Source: Chryseobacterium gleum
GTDB lineage: Bacteria; Bacteroidota; Bacteroidia; Flavobacteriales_D; Crocinitomicaceae
DNA length: 5,803 nucleotides
Direction: 5' to 3'
Assembly (NCBI GenBank): GCA_943326315.2
Contig: CALPSU020000174.1
Location: 1-5,803, forward strand
Shown here: positions 1 through 5,540 of the stretch, in pieces
How the letters are laid out: each line of letters starts with the position of its first letter
How positions within the stretch are numbered: the stretch's first letter is position 1
Notes under the pieces: generated by a model
What the model saw: only the letters and a program-made list of their open reading frames with translations
Database searches by the model: none
Told to the model about the DNA's origin: nothing
Translations under genes and position numbers: made by a program

Positions 1-702
1 GTATGGATTTTCTATTACCATTGGAGCGACTTCGATCAATGTTTGCATAATGCTTTCAGAAAATCGATCTTGTAAAAAAGCTTGGGTAGGGTAGGTCATG
101 TATTGTTCTAAAACATGTGTAAATGCATCCGTTATACCGTTTGCAATTTGATGTTTTGGAATAGATTGTATTACTTGTGGGTCTAATATTGAGAATTGAG
201 GAAATAATCCTGGTCCGCCCATACCGAATTTTTCTTGTGTTTCGGCCCTTGTAATTACTGCACCAGAATTCATTTCAGAACCAGTTGCAGGCATTGTTAA
301 AACAGTACCAAATGGCATTCCCTTTTCTGTACGAATAAATTTTGAAAGGATATCCCAAGGAGAATTTCCTTCATAAAGTGCTGCAGAAGCTAAAAATTTC
401 GCTCCATCAATTACAGATCCACCACCGACAGCAAGTAAATAGGTTATATTTTGAGTCTTGATAATTTCTAAAGCTTTCAACAAAACTTCGTATTCAGGAT
501 TTGCAGGAATGCCTCCAAACTCTACAAGATCAAAATTTGAAAGTGCAAGTTTTACTTTTTCATAAATTCCATTTTGCTTGATGCTTCCACCTCCATATAG
601 CAATAACACTTTGGAATTTGAAGGGATTTCGGATGATAATTTACTTATTGTGTCTTTACCAAAGATTAATTTGGTAGGATTTTGAAATTCGAAGTTTAGC
701 AT
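1..702 (-). CDS. yqhD: YqhD-type iron-dependent alcohol dehydrogenase, N-terminal 234 residues (3' end outside window)
   Basis: This is a group III (iron-containing) alcohol/aldehyde dehydrogenase, a cytosolic NADP(H)-dependent reductase of aldehydes. E. coli YqhD removes reactive aldehydes formed by lipid peroxidation. The start ATG is at 700-702 and the frame stays open to the window edge, giving 234 residues of a family near 390. The Rossmann-like N-terminal half carries two GGGS motifs (residues 37-40 and 93-96), the second followed by VIDGAK, then the nucleotide/active-site motif MPATGSE (137-143). The segment ITDAFTHVLEQY holds D192 and H196, matching the first two metal ligands of E. 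coli YqhD (D194, H198). The other two His ligands should lie beyond the edge. From memory, similarity to E. coli YqhD runs over the whole visible length (opening NPTKLIFGK versus TPTRILFGK there). A one-mismatch -7 box lies 24 nt before the start. The gene symbol is by homology; the physiological substrate is inferred. Confidence 0.9.
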   Translation of the reverse strand, partial: MLNFEFQNPTKLIFGKDTISKLSSEIPSNSKVLLLYGGGSIKQNGIYEKVKLALSNFDLVEFGGIPANPEYEVLLKALEIIKTQNITYLLAVGGGSVIDGAKFLASAALYEGNSPWDILSKFIRTEKGMPFGTVLTMPATGSEMNSGAVITRAETQEKFGMGGPGLFPQFSILDPQVIQSIPKHQIANGITDAFTHVLEQYMTYPTQAFLQDRFSESIMQTLIEVAPMVIENPY

Positions 703-726
703 AATGAATTGTTTTTTTATTGTTTA

Positions 727-734
727 CTAAGGTA
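727..734 (-). promoter_or_regulatory. Possible -7 box for the alcohol dehydrogenase gene
   Basis: The minus strand reads TACCTTAG, one mismatch from the Bacteroidota -7 consensus TAnnTTTG, with 24 nt between it and the ATG ending at 702. That spacing matches the better boxes elsewhere in the window. The nearest upstream TTG is about 25 nt away, longer than the usual spacing of about 19, so the -33 element is poor or absent. Weak candidate. Confidence 0.3.
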
Positions 735-748
735 ATTATTATGTTTAA

Positions 749-766
749 TAAAAACCTTTCAAGGCT
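749..766 (-). terminator. Possible weak intrinsic terminator after the 112-residue hypothetical gene
   Basis: On the minus strand, AGCCT (766-762), a TGAA loop (761-758) and AGGTT (757-753) can form a five-pair stem with one G-U, and the T run continues for three more bases before an A. It lies about 30 nt past the stop codon at 796. The stem is short, so this is only a candidate. It would fit the downstream dehydrogenase being transcribed separately. Confidence 0.3.
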
Positions 767-795
767 AATCGTTTTCTAGAGTTAAATGTTATATT

Positions 796-1134
796 TCAAA
801 ACCTACTCCGAAAATAAACTTTCATAGCTTCTCTTTTAAGAATGGCTTGGGAGATGGAAATTAAAAAATCAGGTTCAGTAATTAGATGTAGAAATTGGCT
901 TTCGGGAATGTCGATTGTATATAGTAATTGAAGTAATCGAGTTTCACCAAATTGGATGATTTCTTTTAATTTTTCTTGAATAATTTCTTCAATCTTTTCT
1001 TTGGGCCAAGCGTCAAAAATAAAGTTTTCTGGAAATTCTAAATTGAATTTTGCGAAATCCTTATGAATTTGTTGTTGTGTTTTTAGAACGAAGTCTTCAT
1101 TTGAGAAATAAGATATTAATGATTCATCGTTCAT
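796..1134 (-). CDS. Small hypothetical protein, 112 residues, helical and soluble
   Basis: I cannot assign a function. The protein is highly charged, has no signal peptide or membrane segment, and appears almost entirely helical. A central lysine/glutamate-rich helix (KEKIEEIIQEKLKEII, about 46-60) leads into RLLQLLYTIDIPE (66-78) and a C-terminal basic helix ending REAMKVYFRSRF. The pattern LLYxIDIPE followed by a terminal KRE helix resembles a small conserved hypothetical family I recall from Bacteroidota, but I cannot name it. The ATG at 1132-1134 was chosen because the frame upstream to a GTG at 1176 encodes a hydrophobic, unrelated stretch and runs into the CACAAAG/CACAGAG repeats, which look intergenic. 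It sits 147 nt after metG and 93 nt before the dehydrogenase. No clear TAnnTTTG box was found for it, so read-through from metG is possible. Confidence 0.7.
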   Translation of the reverse strand: MNDESLISYFSNEDFVLKTQQQIHKDFAKFNLEFPENFIFDAWPKEKIEEIIQEKLKEIIQFGETRLLQLLYTIDIPESQFLHLITEPDFLISISQAILKREAMKVYFRSRF

Positions 1135-1164
1135 AATTTGTATTAAAATAGTAGTGAATTTAAC

Positions 1165-1230
1165 CACAAAGTACACAGAGTAAATTCACAGAGTAACACA
1201 GAGTTTTTATTTTATAAATTTTGTGTTACT
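1165..1230. repeat. Short CACAAAG/CACAGAG repeat cluster with a 9-bp inverted repeat
   Basis: On the plus strand CACAAAG occurs at 1165-1171 and CACAGAG at 1174-1180, 1187-1193 and 1197-1203, so four near-identical 7-mers start 9, 13 and 10 nt apart. AGTAACACA at 1192-1200 is exactly complementary to TGTGTTACT at 1222-1230, so an oppositely oriented copy follows an AT-rich spacer. Neither strand has a T run after the hairpin, so it is not a standard intrinsic terminator. From memory, similar 'accacaaag...cacagag' strings are scattered between genes in many Bacteroidota genomes. That this is a dispersed repeat is inference. Confidence 0.55.
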
Positions 1231-1246
1231 TGTTATCAATTCTTTT

Positions 1247-1274
1247 CCTCCTCCTTAATCCCTCTCCAAAGGGG
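1247..1274. repeat. Probable dispersed intergenic repeat fragment (CCTCTCC-AAAGGGG core)
   Basis: A pyrimidine-rich, locally GC-richer string ends in the core CCTCTCCAAAGGGG at 1261-1274, only 7 nt beyond the metG stop codon. It stands out against the AT-rich surroundings. From memory, related strings built on 'ccctctccaaagggg' are common between genes in Bacteroidota. This one looks like a partial copy, because the usual closing 'gaggg' half is missing. Only one copy is visible, so calling it a repeat rests on recollection. Confidence 0.4.
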
Positions 1275-1281
1275 TAAAAAA

Positions 1282-3348
1282 TTAACAGATCGATCCACCG
1301 GCTGAAAATTCTTTTTCTGGTGACATAAAACTCAATTTTCCTTCTTCGTTTTCGGCCATTAAAATCATTCCTTGCGATTCGATTCCTTTGATCATTCTCG
1401 GAGCTAAGTTTAATAATACGCTTACAGTTTTTCCTACTACTTCTTCAGGAGAATAATGCTCAGCAATTCCAGAAACGATTATTCTTTTATCTATTCCAGT
1501 ATCAACTAAAAGTTTTAGTAATTTATCTGCCTTTTTTACTTTTTCAGCTTCTAAAATTGTTCCTAGACGGATATCTAATTTCGTAAAATCTTCAAAAGTG
1601 ATTGTCTCTTTTTGTGGCTCTAAAGCAACTTCAATTTTTGGTTGGGATAATGCTATATTTTTCAATTTTTCAACTTCTGATTCTACTAAAGAGTCTTCAA
1701 TTTTTGAAAATAAAATAGAAGGAGTTCGAACAGTTGAACCAGCTTTTAATAAATTATCTTCTCCTGCCTTTGTCCAATCCGTTGTATTGAAATTTAAAAA
1801 CTGAGTTAATTTCGCAGCTGTTCCAGGTAAAAAAGGTTGTAAAACGATACTCAAATTTGCAGTAATTTGTAATGCAATATTCAGGATTGTTTTTACTCTT
1901 TCTGGATCTGTTTTCACTAATTTCCAAGGCTCAGTTTCTGCTAGGTATTTGTTTCCAAGTCGGGCTAAATTCATTGCTTCAGCTTGGGCGTCTCTTAATT
2001 TATAAAGATAAACCAATTTAGATATACGTTCTGGAATAGCTTTCATTTCTTCCAAAACTCGTTTATCTTCGTCTGTTAAAACACCTTTTTCAGGAATAAC
2101 ACCTTCATAATATTTATGAGTTAATACCATCGCACGATTAACGAAATTTCCTAAAATATCTGCTAATTCGCTGTTTATTCTTGTTTGAAATTCTTTCCAT
2201 GTAAACTCACTGTCTTTCGATTCTGGAGCAATAGATGTTAAGACATATTTCAATTCATCTGCTTTATCTGGGTATGCTTCTAAATATTCATGTAACCAAA
2301 CTGCCCAGTTACGAGAAGTCGAGAATTTATCGCCTTCTAAATTCAAGAATTCGTAAGCAGGAACATTATCAGGTAATATCAAATTCCCATGATCTCTTAA
2401 TAAAATTGGAAAAATTATAGCATGAAAAACGATGTTATCTTTCCCAATAAAATGAACTAGTTTTCTATTACCTGTCCAGTAATCTTCCCAATTTTTATTG
2501 TTATCTAAAGCCCATTGTTTGGTTGCTGATATATATCCAATTGGAGCATCTAACCATACGTAAAGCACTTTTCCTTCAGAATCTTTTAACGGAACTTTCA
2601 CTCCCCAATCCAAATCTCTTGTCATTGCTCTCGGGTGTAAACCACCATCGATCCATGACATGCATTGTCCGTTTACTTGGTTTCTCCATAACTTCGGATC
2701 GTGTTGTTGAACGCCATCCAATTTACCTTCTTTGATCCACGTTCTCAACCAATCTTCGTGACGATTCATTGGTAAATACCAGTGAGATGTAGTTCTTAAA
2801 ACAGGCGTTTTTCCGCTTAATGTAGATTTTGGATTAATTAAATCTGTCGGACTTAAATCTGAACCACATTTCTCGCATTGATCTCCATATGCAGAAGGAT
2901 TAGAACATTTTGGACATTCTCCGGTTATGTATCTGTCTGCTAAAAATTGGCTGTATTCTTCGTCGTAATATTGCTCTGAAGTTTCTTGCGTTAATTTTCC
3001 TTTTTCATGTAAAACTTTAAAAAAATCTTGCGCAGTCTCGTGATGAATAGGAGATGAGGTTCTATGAAAAATATCGAATGAAATATCAAAATCCTTGAAA
3101 GAATCACCGATTTGTTTATTGTATTTATCTACAATTTCTTGAGGAGTAATCCCCTCTTTTTTAGCACGTAAAGTTATAGCTGCTCCGTGCTCGTCACTTC
3201 CGCAAATAAATGCAACATCGTGATTATTCATTCGTAAAAAACGAACAAAAATATCAGCAGGAAGATAAACGCCAGCCACATGACCTAAATGAAGTGGTCC
3301 GTTAGCATAAGGAAGGGCTGCGGTAACAGTATATTTTGCTTTACTCAT
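1282..3348 (-). CDS. metG: Methionyl-tRNA synthetase with fused C-terminal tRNA-binding domain
   Basis: This cytosolic class I aminoacyl-tRNA synthetase charges tRNA-Met for initiation and elongation. The 688-residue length is typical of the long bacterial form (E. coli about 677). The Rossmann catalytic core opens with AALPYANGPLHLGH, giving the HIGH-type signature HLGH at 20-23. The connective-peptide zinc knuckle has C145, C148, C158 and C161. The KMSKS loop is the variant KFSTS at 341-345, followed by RNWAVW. The helical anticodon-binding domain spans about 375-550 and includes NFVNRAMVL. Residues about 585-688 form an EMAPII/Trbp111-like OB-fold (FEDFTKLDIRLGTI, then SGIAEHY and NLAPRMIKGIESQGMIL) that dimerises and binds tRNA. 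The ATG at 3346-3348 sits 25 nt after a perfect TATCTTTG -7 box, so the gene probably has its own promoter. No truncation or missing key residue was seen. Confidence 0.98.
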   Translation of the reverse strand: MSKAKYTVTAALPYANGPLHLGHVAGVYLPADIFVRFLRMNNHDVAFICGSDEHGAAITLRAKKEGITPQEIVDKYNKQIGDSFKDFDISFDIFHRTSSPIHHETAQDFFKVLHEKGKLTQETSEQYYDEEYSQFLADRYITGECPKCSNPSAYGDQCEKCGSDLSPTDLINPKSTLSGKTPVLRTTSHWYLPMNRHEDWLRTWIKEGKLDGVQQHDPKLWRNQVNGQCMSWIDGGLHPRAMTRDLDWGVKVPLKDSEGKVLYVWLDAPIGYISATKQWALDNNKNWEDYWTGNRKLVHFIGKDNIVFHAIIFPILLRDHGNLILPDNVPAYEFLNLEGDKFSTSRNWAVWLHEYLEAYPDKADELKYVLTSIAPESKDSEFTWKEFQTRINSELADILGNFVNRAMVLTHKYYEGVIPEKGVLTDEDKRVLEEMKAIPERISKLVYLYKLRDAQAEAMNLARLGNKYLAETEPWKLVKTDPERVKTILNIALQITANLSIVLQPFLPGTAAKLTQFLNFNTTDWTKAGEDNLLKAGSTVRTPSILFSKIEDSLVESEVEKLKNIALSQPKIEVALEPQKETITFEDFTKLDIRLGTILEAEKVKKADKLLKLLVDTGIDKRIIVSGIAEHYSPEEVVGKTVSVLLNLAPRMIKGIESQGMILMAENEEGKLSFMSPEKEFSAGGSIC

Positions 3349-3373
3349 TGTAATTGAATTCGTTTTGAGACCG

Positions 3374-3381
3374 CAAAGATA
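3374..3381 (-). promoter_or_regulatory. -7 box of the metG promoter
   Basis: The minus strand reads TATCTTTG, a perfect match to the Bacteroidota TAnnTTTG element, 25 nt before the metG ATG and inside the 99-nt gap after the methyltransferase stop. The predicted leader is roughly 20 nt. No TTG is present at the usual -33 position; the upstream region is T-rich instead. Confidence 0.65.
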
Positions 3382-3447
3382 GTTTGAAAAAAGATAAAAG
3401 ACTAGAAGATATGGGAGATTGAGTATATAAAATTTTTGCGAATTGAT

Positions 3448-4125
3448 TTATATTTTTGATGGTTTTGCTACACAAGCATATTGGATATATTTACAATCGC
3501 TGATAGACCCAAAAGTTAGAGTATTTAAGATATGAAAACCTACTGATGGAGTTGGTCGTAAACCTTTTATTTGAACAACTTCATAATTTAGAGTTTCAAA
3601 CATGTCGTAGATACTTCTTTTGGTAAAAAAGCGAAGATGTGTTTTATCCATTACTCCATTGTCTTCGTATTTCCAGTGCTTGCCAAAAACATATTTTTTG
3701 AAAACTCTCCAGTATCTAACATTTGGAATGGAACAAACGATAACCCCATCCGGTGCAAGATTGTTTTTTAATTTATTTAAAATTTCATATGGATTTACAA
3801 GATGCTCCAAAACATCATTGAAAATAATGCAATCAAAATATTTTTCAGGAAGTGCAGTTATAGTATCGGAAAGATCACCCACCAATACTTTGTCTATTTT
3901 TTTTTCAGCTATAGCTGCAGAATCAGGATCTAATTCTAATCCCCAAACTTCCGCATTCAAATGTTTTTTCAAATCTCCAGCAAAAACGCCTTCTCCACAA
4001 CCGCCTTCAAGTATTTTTTTAGCTCCTTTTGGAATAAAATCGAACATTTCTTGACGTGTATTAGAATAATAACCCTTAGGTTTATTAACTAAATCACTTA
4101 TTTCATTGCTATTAATACTTGTCAT
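3448..4125 (-). CDS. Class I SAM-dependent methyltransferase, substrate unknown
   Basis: A 225-residue cytosolic methyltransferase of the UbiG-like Methyltransf_11/23 type. The SAM-binding glycine-rich motif I is ILEGGCGEG (38-46). E64 in WGLELD is the expected ribose-binding acid, GDLSD (83-87) is the adenine-contacting strand, and IIFNDVLEHL (100-109) is the post-motif with the conserved DVLEH. SIPNVRYW (132-139) and DKTHLRFFTKRSI (160-172) follow; the THLRFF signature is common in methyltransferases from polysaccharide and cell-surface gene clusters, though it does not fix the substrate. The ATG at 4123-4125 is preferred. A longer frame opens from TTG at 4218, but its extra 31 residues are hydrophobic, unlike the family, and contain a perfect -7 box. 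Position 41 is Gly where Val or Ile is more usual. It lies 86 nt after the orphan ORF and 99 nt before metG. Confidence 0.87.
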   Translation of the reverse strand: MTSINSNEISDLVNKPKGYYSNTRQEMFDFIPKGAKKILEGGCGEGVFAGDLKKHLNAEVWGLELDPDSAAIAEKKIDKVLVGDLSDTITALPEKYFDCIIFNDVLEHLVNPYEILNKLKNNLAPDGVIVCSIPNVRYWRVFKKYVFGKHWKYEDNGVMDKTHLRFFTKRSIYDMFETLNYEVVQIKGLRPTPSVGFHILNTLTFGSISDCKYIQYACVAKPSKI

Positions 4126-4142
4126 TCTCGAATTATATAAAA

Positions 4143-4150
4143 CAAACATA
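4143..4150 (-). promoter_or_regulatory. -7 box of the methyltransferase promoter (decides the start)
   Basis: The minus strand reads TATGTTTG, a perfect TAnnTTTG match, 17 nt before the ATG ending at 4125. If transcription starts about 7 nt downstream, the leader is only about 10 nt, and the upstream in-frame TTG at 4218 could not be on this transcript. No TTG is seen at -33. Confidence 0.55.
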
Positions 4151-4211
4151 CTAAGAAATATGCTTAAAATAATTTCATTTTTAACATATATCTGATTTTG
4201 AAATAATATTT

Positions 4212-4571
4212 TCAGCAAATTCCTAATATTCTATAACTATCAAATACTTTTTCAAAAGCGATGTTTTTAGGTTGAATGATTTCTTTTTCATATTGTTTAA
4301 TTAACCCTTTTTTAATCAAAGTTGATTTTAATTCATTTTTTAAATAATTATAAAGCCATACATCTTGCCAGATAATAGGTCTATTTTTAAAATGTTCGAT
4401 ATCGAAATAACGATCTACAATGGTTAAGAATTGATGTGTTTTATCAATCTTCGAATGCCTTAGGTCATAATTCAAACAAGCTATTTCATCTTCTTTTAAA
4501 TAGTTAGTAATAGCAAGATAAATCACATATCTTGGAGAATATTTCATTCGCGTTTTTTTGAATAGATTCAT
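4212..4571 (-). CDS. Orphan hypothetical protein, 119 residues, basic, no known domain
   Basis: I do not recognise this protein. It is lysine- and tyrosine-rich, has no signal peptide or clear membrane segment, and looks mainly helical. Visible landmarks are SPRYVIYLAITNYLKEDEIACL (12-33, an amphipathic helical pair), an aromatic patch IIWQDVWLYNYL (66-77) and a lysine-rich segment KSTLIKKGLIKQYEKE (82-97). The two Cys (32, 119) are not arranged as a metal site. The first ATG (4569-4571) is taken because a perfect TATATTTG box lies 19 nt upstream; M9 is an alternative. The stop codon at 4212 lies 86 nt before the methyltransferase start. Base composition is very AT-rich, more so than metG, which fits an accessory or recently acquired gene, or a decaying remnant. 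The promoter box and uninterrupted 119-codon frame favour a real gene. Confidence 0.6.
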   Translation of the reverse strand: MNLFKKTRMKYSPRYVIYLAITNYLKEDEIACLNYDLRHSKIDKTHQFLTIVDRYFDIEHFKNRPIIWQDVWLYNYLKNELKSTLIKKGLIKQYEKEIIQPKNIAFEKVFDSYRILGIC

Positions 4572-4590
4572 TTTCTTTAATTTTATAATA

Positions 4591-4598
4591 CAAATATA
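4591..4598 (-). promoter_or_regulatory. -7 box upstream of the 119-residue orphan gene
   Basis: The minus strand reads TATATTTG, a perfect TAnnTTTG match, 19 nt before the ATG ending at 4571, in the 108-nt gap after the lipoprotein gene. The surroundings are so AT-rich that chance matches are likelier than at metG. No -33 TTG is seen. Confidence 0.5.
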
Positions 4599-4679
4599 AA
4601 ACAGAAGAACGTAATCTATTTACGATTTAAAAAAAGTAATATTAATTTGATTTTTAAGTTGATATTCTCAAGAATGCAA

Positions 4680-5540
4680 TTATTTTTTCGCTTTCACTCC
4701 AATCACGTTTGGTAATTTCCAAAAATGATCATTTTCATCGTTCGGATAAGAGTTTGAAATATAACTTCCTATTTTTTCAATTTTTGTGTTTCCTATATTG
4801 ACATAAAAGCTTGTTTCTGGTCCACCTTCTAAGTAGATTGTTTCTTTTATTGGGAAAGGAAGTTTTAGTAAAAATTGAATAATTTCATTATGAGTATAAG
4901 GAGAACGAGTAAAAATATAATAAATGTTACCTTCTTCATCTGAAGCGGCAACAAGCATACTGCAAGATTGATTTTTTTTGTTCCAACTCAAAGCTTTACC
5001 ATTGCAATCTATCATTCTCATACCTTGAGTATAACAATGGTAATCTGATTTTACAGAATCCCAAGGGTTACAAGTTAGATCGTGAATAATGAATTTGGAA
5101 TTTAAACTATCTGTTGGATTAAAGGCAATTACAGCATTATAGGAAGGATTGATCTCTGAGTTATTTAAATGATTATAATTTTTCATATACCCTTTATTTA
5201 ATAAGGTTTTAGATAAATTATACATTCCAGCATTTATTACAATGTTGAGATTGAATGTATCCGCCCATTCTTTTGCAGTTTTAGGCTTCTTATCAAATTC
5301 TGTTGCAGATAACAAATAGAAATCAAACTTTTCTGGATTAAGTTTTAGAATACTAATTTTTGAGTCATTTACAACTGATTTATATGGCCCAACTCTTTCA
5401 CAGTAATCCAATCCATCATAAATACTTGTCCATTCAAATTTTTCTTTGGGATTAATAGTTTTATTTTGAGCAGAACAACTAGTTAAAAATCCAAAAATTA
5501 GAATAATTCCACCTAATAATAGAGCATTATGCTTTTTCAT
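4680..5540 (-). CDS. Lipoprotein with phosphodiester glycosidase (DUF2233/NAGPA-like) domain
   Basis: A 286-residue envelope lipoprotein. MKKHNALLL and a hydrophobic core (about 6-19) lead to the lipobox LTSC, with C22 the predicted lipidated residue. The next residues (SAQNKT) lack the acidic run of the Bacteroidota surface-export signal, so a periplasm-facing location is more likely. From about 36 to 284 it resembles the DUF2233/phosphodiester glycosidase family: VINAGMY (101-107), QGMRMID (172-178), MLVAASDEEGNIYYIFTRSPY (195-215) and IYLEGGPETSFYV (235-247). The EGGPETS segment corresponds to the DGGGSS motif of the fold. Mammalian NAGPA cleaves GlcNAc-1-phosphodiesters; the bacterial substrate is unknown, with envelope or teichoic-like phosphodiester glycans an inference. 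Five further Cys (47, 157, 169, 179, 193) could form disulfides. The ATG at 5538-5540 gives a proper signal peptide, whereas an ATG at 5639 would bury it. It overlaps the upstream gene by 14 nt. Confidence 0.85.
   Translation of the reverse strand: MKKHNALLLGGIILIFGFLTSCSAQNKTINPKEKFEWTSIYDGLDYCERVGPYKSVVNDSKISILKLNPEKFDFYLLSATEFDKKPKTAKEWADTFNLNIVINAGMYNLSKTLLNKGYMKNYNHLNNSEINPSYNAVIAFNPTDSLNSKFIIHDLTCNPWDSVKSDYHCYTQGMRMIDCNGKALSWNKKNQSCSMLVAASDEEGNIYYIFTRSPYTHNEIIQFLLKLPFPIKETIYLEGGPETSFYVNIGNTKIEKIGSYISNSYPNDENDHFWKLPNVIGVKAKK

Noticed and set aside
1135..1176. GTG start extending the small hypothetical protein by 14 residues
   Set aside because: The extension runs into repeat-like sequence and uses a less common start codon. 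The ATG at 1134 is better.
1192..1230. The 9-bp inverted repeat as the metG intrinsic terminator
   Set aside because: It is AT-rich with a long loop and no T tract follows on the metG strand. It is better explained as part of the repeat cluster.
1598..2735. Three plus-strand open frames of 61-70 codons inside metG
   Set aside because: They are antisense to a fully supported essential gene, and their translations show no recognisable features.
3620..4054. A 144-codon open frame on the plus strand, opposite the methyltransferase
   Set aside because: It lies wholly antisense to a gene with clear SAM-binding motifs. Its translation is Ser/Phe-rich and low in complexity, with no domain.
4126..4218. 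Hydrophobic N-terminal segment on the methyltransferase suggesting a membrane anchor
   Set aside because: It needs a TTG start, is unlike the soluble family, and contains a promoter-like -7 box.
4618..4676. Short palindrome (ATTCT-TG-AGAAT) and AT-only hairpin after the lipoprotein stop as a terminator
   Set aside because: The stem is too short with a 2-nt loop, and the later A/T pairing has no GC support. It is not distinguishable from AT-rich background.
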